Shown: in pieces, positions 25,304 through 33,924 of the stretch
How positions within the stretch are numbered: the first letter of the stretch is position 1
How the letters are laid out: every line of letters starts with the position of its first letter
Origin: Blattabacterium sp. (Blattella germanica) str. Bge
GTDB lineage: Bacteria; Bacteroidota; Bacteroidia; Flavobacteriales; Blattabacteriaceae
Direction of reading: 5' to 3'
DNA length: 64,000 nt
Assembly: GCF_000022605.2 (NCBI RefSeq)
Contig: NC_013454.1
Span: forward strand, 434,001 to 498,000
Notes under the pieces: model-generated
Told to the model about the DNA's origin: nothing
The model's database searches: none
What the model saw: the letters and a program-made list of their open reading frames with translations, nothing else
Translations under genes and position numbers: made by a program

Positions 25304-26050
25304 ATGACAAAAATATGTGCAGAAATCATAGGAACAATGATTTTGGTCTTTTTAGGAAATGGTGTGGTAGCAAATGTTATTTTGTCAAAAACTAAAGGAA
25401 ACAGTAGAAATGGAGAATGGCTGACTATTACTATAGGATGGGCTTTGGCTGTTTTTATGGGAGTCTTAGTTTCTGCTCCTTATAGTGGAGCTCATTTAAA
25501 CCCTTGTGTTACAATAAGTTTTGCGATAGTCGGAAAATTTAATTGGGATATGGTTCCGTTTTATATTTTTTCTCAATTAATTGGAGCGATGTTAGGGTCT
25601 TTATTCGTATGGTTTTTGTACAAAGATCATTTTGTTGAAACTAAAAAAGAACAAGATAAATTATCTGTTTTTGTTACGATCCCTTCTATAAAAAATTTCT
25701 TTTTTAATTTTTTAAGTGAAGTATTAGCTACTTTTATTTTTATATTTATTTCTTTGTATCTCACAGTTGAAGGGACCCTTTTTTTTCAAGAGAATCAGTA
25801 TCCTATAGGGTTGGGATCATTAGGAGCATTACTTCCCGCTTTAGTGGTATTAGGAATTGTGTTATCCTTAGGAGGAAACACGGGAGCAGCTATTAATCCT
25901 GCTAGAGATTTAGGACCAAGAATTATATATTCTATTCTTCCAATTCCTGGGAAAGGAAAAAGTAATTGGGATTATGCTCTTGTACCTGTATTAGGGCCTA
26001 TTTTGGGAAGTGTGATAGCTGCAACGTTATATTTATTTTTATCATCATAA
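25304..26050 (+). CDS. glpF: Glycerol uptake facilitator (aquaglyceroporin)
   Basis: MIP-family channel in the inner membrane that lets glycerol diffuse in. Six membrane segments and two half-helices are visible; the pore motifs are HLNPCVTIS (NPC in place of NPA) near residue 66 and AINPARDLGPR (NPA followed by RD) near 200. The Asp after NPAR is the mark of glycerol-type rather than water-type channels. 248 residues, normal length. It follows glpK by 15 nt; thrS follows after 22 nt, so ribosomal-operon transcription may read through from the glp genes. Confidence 0.94.
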   Translation: MTKICAEIIGTMILVFLGNGVVANVILSKTKGNSRNGEWLTITIGWALAVFMGVLVSAPYSGAHLNPCVTISFAIVGKFNWDMVPFYIFSQLIGAMLGSLFVWFLYKDHFVETKKEQDKLSVFVTIPSIKNFFFNFLSEVLATFIFIFISLYLTVEGTLFFQENQYPIGLGSLGALLPALVVLGIVLSLGGNTGAAINPARDLGPRIIYSILPIPGKGKSNWDYALVPVLGPILGSVIAATLYLFLSS

Positions 26051-26072
26051 AAAAAACTTGTAACTTTTTTTC

Positions 26073-27347
26073 ATGGATAAAGAGAAATCAGTCCCTTTAA
26101 AAGAAGATCCGAATACTATAGATCATAGAAAAATAGGGAAAAAACTAAAGTTTTTTATTTTTTCTGACAAGGTAGGAAGTGGATTACCTTTGTGGTTACC
26201 TAGAGGTACGATTTTGAGAAATAATTTAGAAGAATTTTTAACTGATATTCAAAAAAAGTCTGGCTATGAAATGGTGGTGACTCCACATATTGGACATAAA
26301 AAATTGTATATCCAGAGTGGACATTGGAGAAAATATGGAAAAGATAATTTTAAACCTATTCAGACTCCTCGTGAGGAAGAAGAATTTTTATTGAAGCCTA
26401 TGAATTGTCCTCATCATTGTGAAGTTTATCGTTCTCAAGAATGGTCTTATAGAGATCTTCCTAAACGTTTTGCAGAGTTTGGAACAGTCTATCGTTATGA
26501 ACAAAGTGGAGAACTTCATGGGTTGACTAGAGTTAGATCTTTTACTCAAGATGATGCACATATTTTTTGTACTTATGATCAAGTATTGGAAGAGTTTAAA
26601 AAAGTTATCAATTTAGTTTTTTATGTATTTCGTTGTTTAGGTTTTTCTGAATATACAGTTAGAATATCTCTAAGAGATACGAGTAAAATAGATAATTATA
26701 TTGGATCAGAAAAAAATTGGGAAAAAGCAGAAAAAGCTATATTGAATGCCGTCAAAGAAGAAAAAATAAAAGCATCTATAAATTATGGAGAAGCCGCTTT
26801 TTATGGACCCAAACTGGATTTTCTTATCAAAGATTCCTTAGGAAGAAGTTGGCAACTGGGAACAATTCAAGTAGATTATAATTTGCCTGAAAGGTTTGAT
26901 TTATATTATAAAGGAAAAAATAATGAAAAATGTCGTCCCGTCATGATACATAGAGCGCCTTTTGGTTCACTGGAACGAATGATAGCCATTGTGATAGAAC
27001 ACACAAAAGGGAATCTACCATTATGGTTGGCTCCAAATCAAGGAGTCATACTTCCTATAAGTGATAAATATATAGTTTATGCAAAAAAAATTTTAAATTT
27101 GATGCTGAATTATAACATCCGTGTGTTTGTTGATAGCAGAAATGAGAAAATTAATAAAAAAATTAGAGATTCTGAAGAAAAAAAAATTCCTTACATGATT
27201 ATTTTGGGAGAAAAAGAAGAGAAAAATGAAATGATTTCATTACGACGTCATGGTTTAGGACATATAGGAACGTTTTCTATTTCTAAGGGGATAGAAACTA
27301 TTTTTAATGAAACAAATTTAAATTTAAAAACTAAAAAGTTATTATAA
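26073..27347 (+). CDS. thrS: Threonyl-tRNA synthetase lacking TGS and editing domains
   Basis: Charges tRNA-Thr. Only 424 residues against about 640 in the standard bacterial enzyme. It begins [15 protein letters not shown], the segment that starts the catalytic domain, so the TGS domain and the N2 editing domain that removes serine from tRNA-Thr are absent. The catalytic zinc ligands are intact at Cys112 (MNCPHH), His163 (DDAHIF) and His293 ([12 protein letters not shown]), with motif 2 at about 140-157. The anticodon domain is complete (about 315-424). The upstream 22 nt hold no remnant. It heads the conserved thrS-infC-rpmI-rplT order. Confidence 0.95.
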   Translation: MDKEKSVPLKEDPNTIDHRKIGKKLKFFIFSDKVGSGLPLWLPRGTILRNNLEEFLTDIQKKSGYEMVVTPHIGHKKLYIQSGHWRKYGKDNFKPIQTPREEEEFLLKPMNCPHHCEVYRSQEWSYRDLPKRFAEFGTVYRYEQSGELHGLTRVRSFTQDDAHIFCTYDQVLEEFKKVINLVFYVFRCLGFSEYTVRISLRDTSKIDNYIGSEKNWEKAEKAILNAVKEEKIKASINYGEAAFYGPKLDFLIKDSLGRSWQLGTIQVDYNLPERFDLYYKGKNNEKCRPVMIHRAPFGSLERMIAIVIEHTKGNLPLWLAPNQGVILPISDKYIVYAKKILNLMLNYNIRVFVDSRNEKINKKIRDSEEKKIPYMIILGEKEEKNEMISLRRHGLGHIGTFSISKGIETIFNETNLNLKTKKLL

Positions 27348-27919
27348 AAAAGAAATTTTCAAGAGGAAATAAGAAAAATAGAGTTTTTCGACCATTGCCA
27401 CAAAAAAAAGAAGAACATCGTATGAATGAAAATATTGATTCGAAAAGAGTTCGTTTGGTCGGTGATTCTTCTGTAGTTGAAAATGGGATTTACTCTATAC
27501 AAGAAGCTCTACAATTTGCTAGAGAAAGAGAACTAGATTTGGTTGAAATTAATCCAAAATTGGATCCTCCTGTATGTAAAATACTGGATTATAAGAAATT
27601 TTTATATGAACAAAAAAAAAGAAAAAAACAATTTAAAGCAAAACAAATTAAAGTCAATACTAAAGAAATACGATTTGGTCCACAAATCGGTGATCATGAT
27701 GGAAAAGTTAAGATAAAAAGTGCAGAGAAATTTTTAATGCGTGGAGATAAAGTCAAAGTATTTGTTTTTTTTAAAGGTCGTTCCATAGTATACAAAGATC
27801 AGGGAAAAATTAAATTGTTAAAATTTGCAGAAGAAATTGAGGAATATGGAAAAGTAGAACAAATGCCGGTCATGGAAGGAAAAAGAATGTATATGATTTT
27901 AGCTCCAAAAAAATTTTAA
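27341..27919 (+). CDS. infC: Translation initiation factor IF-3, probable AUU start
   Basis: Binds the 30S subunit and checks initiator tRNA and start codon. The N-domain [21 protein letters not shown], linker [20 protein letters not shown] and C-domain [11 protein letters not shown] are all present. No ATG matches the family N-terminus: ATG 27422 would remove the basic leader, and TTG 27395 cuts it. The frame is open back to 27335 and encodes [17 protein letters not shown], typical of IF-3. The only candidate starts ahead of it are ATT at 27341 and ATA at 27344, inside the thrS end. AUU is the E. coli infC start and the basis of its autoregulation. Confidence 0.9.
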   Translation: MIKKKFSRGNKKNRVFRPLPQKKEEHRMNENIDSKRVRLVGDSSVVENGIYSIQEALQFARERELDLVEINPKLDPPVCKILDYKKFLYEQKKRKKQFKAKQIKVNTKEIRFGPQIGDHDGKVKIKSAEKFLMRGDKVKVFVFFKGRSIVYKDQGKIKLLKFAEEIEEYGKVEQMPVMEGKRMYMILAPKKF

Positions 27920-27939
27920 TTTTATATATCATATAAATT

Positions 27940-28128
27940 ATGACAAAACTAAAAACAAAATCAGGATCAAAAAAAAGATTTAAAAAAAACGGCGAATGGA
28001 TATATAAAAAAAAACATGCATTTAAAAATCATCTTTTAACGAAAAAATCGAAAAGAAGAAAACGGAATCTTTCTAGATTTACTCTATTGAATAGATCGGA
28101 TCAACAGAATATAAAAAAACAAATATAA
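27940..28128 (+). CDS. rpmI: Ribosomal protein L35
   Basis: Small basic large-subunit protein of 62 residues. It opens with LKTKSGSKKRFKK and has KKKHAFKNHLLTKKSKRRKRNL, the standard L35 core. It lies between infC (20 nt) and rplT (7 nt), the conserved operon order, which removes doubt despite its short, lysine-rich sequence. Confidence 0.95.
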   Translation: MTKLKTKSGSKKRFKKNGEWIYKKKHAFKNHLLTKKSKRRKRNLSRFTLLNRSDQQNIKKQI

Positions 28129-28135
28129 AAAAGTT

Positions 28136-28489
28136 ATGCCAAGATCTACAAATGCAGTTTCCTCTAGACGAAGACGAAAAAAAATACTCAGATCAGCAAA
28201 AGGTTTTTATGGATCAAGGAGTAAAGTTTATACAGTCGCTAAAAATGCCGTAGAAAAGTCTTTTGTTTATGCTTTTTCAGGAAGAAAAAAAAAGAAAAGA
28301 GATTTCAGATCTCTTTGGATTCAACGTATCAATGCAGGAGTTCGTCAATATGGAATGTCTTACTCTGAATTTATGAAAAAGTTATCTGATAATAAAATTC
28401 AAATAAATAGGAAAATACTTTCAGATTTATCTATGAATGAGATCAATAATTTAAAAAAATTAGTAGATTCTATTTCTTCTTCTTCATGA
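28136..28489 (+). CDS. rplT: Ribosomal protein L20
   Basis: Large-subunit assembly protein. The 117 residues show a basic N-terminal extension (SSRRRRKKILRSAKGFYGSR) that threads into 23S rRNA and a globular part with LWIQRINAGVRQYGMSYSEFM and a C-terminal helix. In E. coli L20 represses rpmI-rplT translation; no comparable RNA fold was looked for here. The last 6 nt overlap the end of the convergent def gene. Confidence 0.95.
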   Translation: MPRSTNAVSSRRRRKKILRSAKGFYGSRSKVYTVAKNAVEKSFVYAFSGRKKKKRDFRSLWIQRINAGVRQYGMSYSEFMKKLSDNKIQINRKILSDLSMNEINNLKKLVDSISSSS

Positions 28490-28999
28490 AGAACTTCTTT
28501 CTGATAAACTAATTAATTTTTTTTCGATTCTTTTTTTTCTAGTAGAAGAAAAGTAATCTATAAAAAGTTTTCCATCAAGATGATCATATTCATGCAGGAT
28601 AACTCTAGCACATATCCCCGTTAGGGTTTTCTTTTGTTTTTTCCAATTATGATCATAATATTCAATCAATACATTAGATTTTCTTTTTACGTATCCCATT
28701 ATTCCAGGAATGCTAAGACATCCTTCATTAAATTTGTACTCTTTTCCATGAATTTTTAATATTTTAGCATTAATAAAAACTTCTTTATATTTTCCATCCA
28801 AATAAGGAGTTTCTACTATAAATAGTCGGATGTTTTTTCCAATTTGGGGAGCTGCTAATCCAATTCCTTTTGCTTGATGTATAGTTTCAAACATATCTTT
28901 TATTAATTGATTGATTTCTTTTTTGCAGGAACACAAATCTATGTCTAAACATTTTTTTCTTAAAATAGGATTTCCATAAATAACTATAGGTAATACCAT
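28484..28999 (-). CDS. def: Peptide deformylase
   Basis: Removes the formyl group from nascent N-terminal methionine. All three metal-site motifs are present: GIGLAAPQIG near residue 45, EGCLSIPG near 95 (Cys ligand) and HEYDHLDG near 140 (two His ligands and catalytic Glu). 171 residues, normal. It follows ruvX with 3 nt between, and its 3' end overlaps the convergent rplT by 6 nt. Confidence 0.95.
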   Translation of the reverse strand: MVLPIVIYGNPILRKKCLDIDLCSCKKEINQLIKDMFETIHQAKGIGLAAPQIGKNIRLFIVETPYLDGKYKEVFINAKILKIHGKEYKFNEGCLSIPGIMGYVKRKSNVLIEYYDHNWKKQKKTLTGICARVILHEYDHLDGKLFIDYFSSTRKKRIEKKLISLSERSSS

Positions 29000-29002
29000 G
29001 AA

Positions 29003-29425
29003 TTAATTTTTGTTTTCTTTTCTTGCGAGATAAGACTGTAAAATGATAGTAGCGCTAATTTGATTTAAAATTACTTTTTTTCTTCTTTTTTTTTTTAAAC
29101 CTAATTCTATCATAGCATTAAAAGCCATTTTAGAAGTAAAACGTTCGTCTAATCTTTCTATAAGAATTTTAGGAAATCTTACACGGAAGTGATTTATAAA
29201 TCTTTGAATATCTGTTTCAATTAATGTTTCTTTTTGATTATTTAATTTTTTTGGTAAACCTATAACAATTTTATCTATTTTTTCATGATATAAAAACGAT
29301 TCTAAAAAACTCATTAATTTTTCAGTAGGAACAGAATCTAATCCAAATGCAAATATTTGTTCATCATCTGTTATAGATAAACCTGTTATTACTTTTCCAT
29401 AATCCATTCCCAATATTTTTGCCAT
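29003..29425 (-). CDS. ruvX: YqgF/RuvX-type RNase H-fold nuclease
   Basis: RNase H-fold protein tied to 16S rRNA 5'-end maturation and proposed as a Holliday-junction resolvase. It shows ILGMDYGKVITGLSITDD near the N-terminus (first acidic residue), KIVIGLPKKLN, and ERLDERFTSKMA. A final helix has SATIILQSYL. 140 residues, full length. With ruvB in the window and no ruvC or ruvA visible, either role is open. It pairs with def in one short minus-strand unit. Confidence 0.9.
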   Translation of the reverse strand: MAKILGMDYGKVITGLSITDDEQIFAFGLDSVPTEKLMSFLESFLYHEKIDKIVIGLPKKLNNQKETLIETDIQRFINHFRVRFPKILIERLDERFTSKMAFNAMIELGLKKKRRKKVILNQISATIILQSYLARKENKN

Positions 29426-29442
29426 TGTTATAACTGTTATAG

Positions 29443-29450
29443 CAAATATA
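29443..29450 (-). promoter_or_regulatory. Candidate -7 box for ruvX-def
   Basis: TATATTTG on the minus strand, 17 nt before the ruvX ATG. It matches TAnnTTTG. No -33 TTG is found at the normal distance. It lies back-to-back with the dapD promoter. Confidence 0.4.
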
Positions 29451-29453
29451 AAC

Positions 29454-29483
29454 TTGTTATCTTATTTTATTTTACTACTTTTG
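29454..29483 (+). promoter_or_regulatory. Promoter of dapD (TTG-N19-TACTTTTG)
   Basis: TTG at 29454-29456 and TACTTTTG at 29476-29483 with exactly 19 nt between them, the classic Bacteroidetes sigma-A spacing. It ends 20 nt before the dapD ATG. This is the best full promoter match in the window. Confidence 0.6.
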
Positions 29484-29503
29484 TTTTTAGTTAATCTTTA
29501 TAT

Positions 29504-30328
29504 ATGAAAGTGAACAAACTCAAATTAGAGATAGAAAAAGCTTGGGAACAAAAAAATTCGTGGGGCACTGACGAAAATATCAAGAATATAGTTATTCAAG
29601 TTATTGAGCATTTAGAAAATGGATTTATCAGAGTCTCTGATTTATTAAATGGAAAATGGGTAGTCAATGAATGGGTAAAAAGAGCAATCATAATGTATTT
29701 CTCTGTTAGAGAAATGAATGTTATAGAATTAGGACCATTAGAATTTTATGATAAAATTCCTATCAAGAATAAGTTTCAAGAAAAGAAGGTACGCGTCGTC
29801 CCTCATGCTATAGCACGTTATGGTTCATATATATCACCAGGAGTGATTCTTATGCCTTCTTACGTAAATATAGGCGCATATATAGGAGAAGGATCCATGA
29901 TAGATACATGGGCTACAGTGGGAAGTTGCGCTCAAATAGGGAGTCGTGTTCATATAAGCGGAGGAGTTGGAATAGGAGGGGTGTTAGAACCTTTACAAGC
30001 TCATCCTGTTATTATTGAGGACGATGTTTTTATTGGATCTAGATGTGTTTTGGTAGAAGGAGTTCTGATAGAAAAAGGGGCTGTTTTAGGAGCAAATGTT
30101 GTTTTAACGGCTTCTACTAGAATTTTAGATATAACTAATGAACAACCTATTGAAATTAAAGGAGTTGTACCTAGATATTCTGTGGTGATTCCTGGATCTT
30201 ATCCGAAAAAATTTCCTTCAGGAACATATTATGTTCCATGTGCTATGATTATAGGAAAAAGAAAAGAGAGTACGAATAAAAAAACATCTTTAAATGAAGC
30301 ATTAAGAACTCATAATTTAGTAATTTAG
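29504..30328 (+). CDS. dapD: 2,3,4,5-tetrahydropyridine-2,6-dicarboxylate N-succinyltransferase
   Basis: Succinyl-CoA-dependent step of the diaminopimelate/lysine pathway, which also supplies peptidoglycan. The N-terminal helical domain has WEQKNSW, followed by a left-handed beta-helix of hexapeptide repeats (about 100-215) with VIIEDDVFIGSRCVLVEGV. The C-terminal strand reads PCAMIIGKRKE. 274 residues, normal. Its own strong promoter lies just upstream; tsaC begins on the base after its stop. No other lysine gene is in the window. Confidence 0.95.
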   Translation: MKVNKLKLEIEKAWEQKNSWGTDENIKNIVIQVIEHLENGFIRVSDLLNGKWVVNEWVKRAIIMYFSVREMNVIELGPLEFYDKIPIKNKFQEKKVRVVPHAIARYGSYISPGVILMPSYVNIGAYIGEGSMIDTWATVGSCAQIGSRVHISGGVGIGGVLEPLQAHPVIIEDDVFIGSRCVLVEGVLIEKGAVLGANVVLTASTRILDITNEQPIEIKGVVPRYSVVIPGSYPKKFPSGTYYVPCAMIIGKRKESTNKKTSLNEALRTHNLVI

Positions 30329-30907
30329 ATGTCTTTTTACGAAGAAATAGAAAAAAGTGTAGATATATTAAAAAAAGGAAAAAGTTTATTATATCCTACG
30401 GATACTGTGTGGGGGTTAGGATGTGATGCATTCAATGTGGAGGCTATAAATAAAATATGTAAAATCAAGAATAGAAGTTTTTCTAAATCAATGATTCTTT
30501 TGGTAGAAAGTATGGACCGTTTGCATCAGTTAGTAGGAAAGATTACTGATTTTACTAGACAAATAATTGTTGATAATATTGCAAAAAAAAATAAACCTAT
30601 CACCATAGTGTACGATCATGTTAATCAAATAGCATCTAATTTGCTGAGTGAAGATAATACTTTAGCCATTCGTTTAACATATGATCCATTTTGCGTTTGT
30701 TTAATTCAAAATTTGGATAGGCCTATTATTTCTACTTCTGCTAATTTATCAGGATTTTCTTCTCCTAAATCTTTTTCTGAAATCAGTCCTTCTATTTTAA
30801 GTCAAATAGATTATGCCGTGAATTTTAGAAGAAAAGAAATAGCTAATCATAGGTGCTCTTCTATTATAAAAATTGTTTCGGATCAGGTAAAAATATTACG
30901 TATGTAG
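30329..30907 (+). CDS. tsaC: L-threonylcarbamoyladenylate synthase (YrdC/Sua5 domain)
   Basis: Makes threonylcarbamoyl-AMP for the t6A modification at position 37 of ANN-decoding tRNAs. YrdC marks: LLYPTDTVWGLGCDAF (near 20), a KIKNRSFSKSMILLVE basic stretch, and ISTSANLSGFSSP. Only the YrdC domain is present (192 residues), not the Sua5 C-terminal domain. It is immediately after dapD with no gap, so the two are probably translated from one message. Confidence 0.92.
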   Translation: MSFYEEIEKSVDILKKGKSLLYPTDTVWGLGCDAFNVEAINKICKIKNRSFSKSMILLVESMDRLHQLVGKITDFTRQIIVDNIAKKNKPITIVYDHVNQIASNLLSEDNTLAIRLTYDPFCVCLIQNLDRPIISTSANLSGFSSPKSFSEISPSILSQIDYAVNFRRKEIANHRCSSIIKIVSDQVKILRM

Positions 30908-30940
30908 GGAGTAATGAGTTCGGTTTAGGAATCAATTCAC

Positions 30941-32356
30941 ATGAATTTGTCATCTGCTATTCAGAAAAAAATATTTCATATTGTCAGTTTTTCTGCTCAA
31001 AAAATAAAACAAGATAGTTATGTAGTGGGAGGTTATGTTAGAGATTTTTTGCTAGGAAAAATAAAATCAAAAGATGTAGATATTTTGACTATAGGAGAGG
31101 GAATTAAATTAGCTCAAGAAGTTTCTAAAAATATGAAACCTCATCCTAAGATAAAAATATTTAGACGTTTTGGAACTGCTATGTTAAAATGTGAGAATCA
31201 GAAGATAGAATTTGTTGGATCAAGAAAAGAATCATATCATTTTTATAGTCGAAAACCCTTTATAAGGTTAGGATCATTACAAGATGATCAAAATAGAAGA
31301 GATTTTACAATCAACGCTTTAGCTATTAGTTTAAACCGTGATAATTATGGAGAATTGATAGATCCATTTGGAGGTTTGTCCGATTTGAAAAAAAAAATAT
31401 TAAGAACTCCATTAAATTCAGATATTACTTATTCTGACGATCCATTGCGTATGATGCGAGCCATTCGATTTGCTACTCAACTTCAATTTACGATTGAAGA
31501 ATATTCATTTAAATCAATTCAAAAAAATAAAAATAGAATAAATATTGTTTCCACAGAAAGGATTATAGAAGAATTCAATAAGATTTTATTATCTGAAAAA
31601 CCTTCTATAGGATTATTGTTATTATATAAATCTGGATTATTATCAATTATATTACCGGAATTAACTTTATTAAAAGGGATAGAAAAAAAAAACGGATGTA
31701 AACACAAAGATAATTTTTATCATACTTTGCAAGTAGTAGATAATATCAGTCAAGTAAAAACCAATTCACTTTGGTTAAGATGGGCCGCCTTACTTCACGA
31801 TATAGGAAAAGCCTATACCAAAAATTTTACCAAAATTGGTTGGTCTTTTCATGCTCACGAATTTGTAGGATCAAAAATGGTTCCAAATATATTTCAACGT
31901 TTAAAACTTCCAAAAGGAGGTCCTATGAAATATGTTAAAAAGATGATTCAATATAGTTATAAACCTATAGCATTGATAGGGAATCAAATCAGTGATTCTG
32001 CTATCCGTAGATTATTGTTTGATCTAGGTAAAGATCTAGAAGATTTAATGAAATTGTGTATCGCTGATATTACTACTAATAATATAGAAAAAAGGAAACA
32101 ATATCAAAAAAATATTTATATTCTAATGGAAAGAATTCAAAAATTAGAAGAAAAAGACAGAATCCAAAATTGGAAATCTCCTATATCAGGAAATGATATT
32201 ATGAAGACATTTCAAATTGATCCATGCAAAGAAATAGGAATCATAAAAAATTTTATTAAAGATTCTATTTTGGAAGGAAAAATATCTAATGATTTTCATT
32301 CTGCTTATCTTTTTATGTTAAAAAAAGGGGAAGAATTAGGATTGAAAAAAAAATAA
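30941..32356 (+). CDS. cca: CCA-adding tRNA nucleotidyltransferase with HD domain
   Basis: Class II nucleotidyltransferase that builds or repairs the 3' CCA end of tRNAs. The polymerase head shows YVVGGYVRDFLLGK and DVDILT (catalytic carboxylates), then RRDFTINALA, GLSDLKKKILRTP and DDPLRMMRAIRFA. An HD phosphohydrolase-type domain follows (about 255-360) with HHD-like LLHDIGK. 471 residues, full length. A poly(A) polymerase role cannot be excluded from sequence alone, but HD-containing forms of this kind in Bacteroidetes are generally CCA enzymes. Confidence 0.9.
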   Translation: MNLSSAIQKKIFHIVSFSAQKIKQDSYVVGGYVRDFLLGKIKSKDVDILTIGEGIKLAQEVSKNMKPHPKIKIFRRFGTAMLKCENQKIEFVGSRKESYHFYSRKPFIRLGSLQDDQNRRDFTINALAISLNRDNYGELIDPFGGLSDLKKKILRTPLNSDITYSDDPLRMMRAIRFATQLQFTIEEYSFKSIQKNKNRINIVSTERIIEEFNKILLSEKPSIGLLLLYKSGLLSIILPELTLLKGIEKKNGCKHKDNFYHTLQVVDNISQVKTNSLWLRWAALLHDIGKAYTKNFTKIGWSFHAHEFVGSKMVPNIFQRLKLPKGGPMKYVKKMIQYSYKPIALIGNQISDSAIRRLLFDLGKDLEDLMKLCIADITTNNIEKRKQYQKNIYILMERIQKLEEKDRIQNWKSPISGNDIMKTFQIDPCKEIGIIKNFIKDSILEGKISNDFHSAYLFMLKKGEELGLKKK

Positions 32357-32364
32357 TATGGAAT

Positions 32365-33372
32365 ATGTTGTTTCCTAGTATTGATGGAAAAAATCAAAAA
32401 AAAATCGTTTTATTACCACATGATAATCCAGATGGAGATGCTTTAGGATCTTCTTTAGCTCTTTTATTTTATTTAAGAAAACTGAAACATGATGTAGATT
32501 TAATATCTCCAACAGAATATTCCGAATCTTTTCAATGGCTTCCAGGTACAGAGAATATTCTTGTTTTCTCAGAAAAAACTCAATCTTTAGTGAAAAAAAA
32601 AATTGCAAATTCTGATTATGTTTTTTTTATAGATTTTAATAATTTATCAAGAATAAAAAACTTAAGAAATTTTTTTTTCTATTCAAAAGCAAAAAAGATA
32701 CTAATAGATCATCATCCTTTTCCATTTCCTTTCGACTTTATGTTTTCTGATCCAACAGTTGCAGCTACCAGTATTTTGGTTTTTAGATTTATATCTGAAA
32801 TGAATTCTTTAGATAAAATAGATAAAAAAATAGCTACCTGTTTATACGTTGGATTAATGACTGACACAGGTTTTTTTCGTTTTCCTTCCGTCACTTCAGA
32901 AACTCATTTTATTGCCGGAAAATTAATAGAAAAAGGAATTGACATAGACGACATCCATAATCATTTGCAAGAAAAATACAATGAAAATAAATTAAAATTA
33001 TTATCTCAAGCTTTGAGAAAACTAAAAATAATCAAAAAATATCGTACGGCTTATACAAGTATAAATGCTTCGGATATCAATTTGTATTCTTACAAACAAG
33101 GAGATACTGAAGGAATTATTACCTATGGATTAGGTATAAAAAATATTGTTTTTTCTGTTTTTTTCTTTGAAGAAAAAGAAAAATCTCCAATTAAGATTTC
33201 TTTTCGTTCTAAAGGAAATTTTGATGTTAACATGTTTGCCAGAAAGCATTTTAGAGGTGGAGGACATAAAAATGCAGCAGGAGGAATATTAGAAAAAAGT
33301 TTATCTGAATCCATTGAGTATTTTTTAAATATTATTCCTAATTATCATAAAAATCTTATGTTTTCCATTTGA
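32365..33372 (+). CDS. nrnA: DHH-family phosphoesterase, NrnA-like (oligoribonuclease / pAp phosphatase)
   Basis: The DHH domain has HDNPDGDALGSSLAL near residue 19, FIDFNN and IDHHPFPF near 115, the metal-binding aspartates and DHH motif; the DHHA1 domain ends with SFRSKGNFDVN and FRGGGHKNAAGG. This is the NrnA layout: degradation of short RNA oligomers and dephosphorylation of pAp. Start is the ATG at 32365, 8 nt after the CCA gene. The last 17 nt overlap the 3' end of the convergent thioredoxin-like gene, so the two C-termini share bases. Confidence 0.88.
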   Translation: MLFPSIDGKNQKKIVLLPHDNPDGDALGSSLALLFYLRKLKHDVDLISPTEYSESFQWLPGTENILVFSEKTQSLVKKKIANSDYVFFIDFNNLSRIKNLRNFFFYSKAKKILIDHHPFPFPFDFMFSDPTVAATSILVFRFISEMNSLDKIDKKIATCLYVGLMTDTGFFRFPSVTSETHFIAGKLIEKGIDIDDIHNHLQEKYNENKLKLLSQALRKLKIIKKYRTAYTSINASDINLYSYKQGDTEGIITYGLGIKNIVFSVFFFEEKEKSPIKISFRSKGNFDVNMFARKHFRGGGHKNAAGGILEKSLSESIEYFLNIIPNYHKNLMFSI

Positions 33373-33910
33373 TATTACACCCGTAACTTAATTTATAAGT
33401 TGGATTTATATTTATTCCTGTCAAAATATTTTGTAATACATTTCTCACATCACTACCTGTTACTGGTATTTTATGACCAGGTCTAGAATCATCTAGTTGA
33501 CCATGATAACATAAATTTCCTTTTCCAGAAAATATAAAAAATTCAGGAGTACATTTTGCTCCATAATATTTTGCTACATCTTGTGTTTCATCGAAAAAAT
33601 AAGGAAAAGGATAACCTAACTGATGATGTATTTTTTTCATATTTTCGGGAGAGTCTTCTGGATATTTGTTTGCATCATTAGAATTGATAGCTAAAAATGA
33701 AATTCCTTTCGGAATAAAATCGTTAGACAAACGCACCAATTCTGCATTAATATGTTTCACATACGGACAGTGATTACAAATAAACATAATTACAGTTGCT
33801 TTATCCGAAAAAAAATCTTTCAGGAATTTCTTTTTTCCTGAAGAAACTTCTAATAAGTTAAAATCTTTTATTTGAATTTTCATTTCACTAGAAGAGTAAG
33901 TTCGTACCAT
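33356..33910 (-). CDS. Thioredoxin-fold protein, AhpC/TSA-like family
   Basis: The 184 residues follow the pattern of a redoxin family common in Bacteroidetes: FICNHCPYVKHINAEL carries a CxxC motif at the usual active-site place, then FLAINSNDANKYPEDS, YFFDETQDVAKYYGAKCTPEFF (with the cis-Pro after Thr) and a C-terminal YGCNIKWK. There is no signal peptide, so it is cytosolic, probably a thiol-disulfide or peroxide-reducing protein. Substrate is unknown. Confidence 0.85.
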   Translation of the reverse strand: MVRTYSSSEMKIQIKDFNLLEVSSGKKKFLKDFFSDKATVIMFICNHCPYVKHINAELVRLSNDFIPKGISFLAINSNDANKYPEDSPENMKKIHHQLGYPFPYFFDETQDVAKYYGAKCTPEFFIFSGKGNLCYHGQLDDSRPGHKIPVTGSDVRNVLQNILTGININPTYKLSYGCNIKWKT

Positions 33911-33924
33911 ATTATTATTATTAA

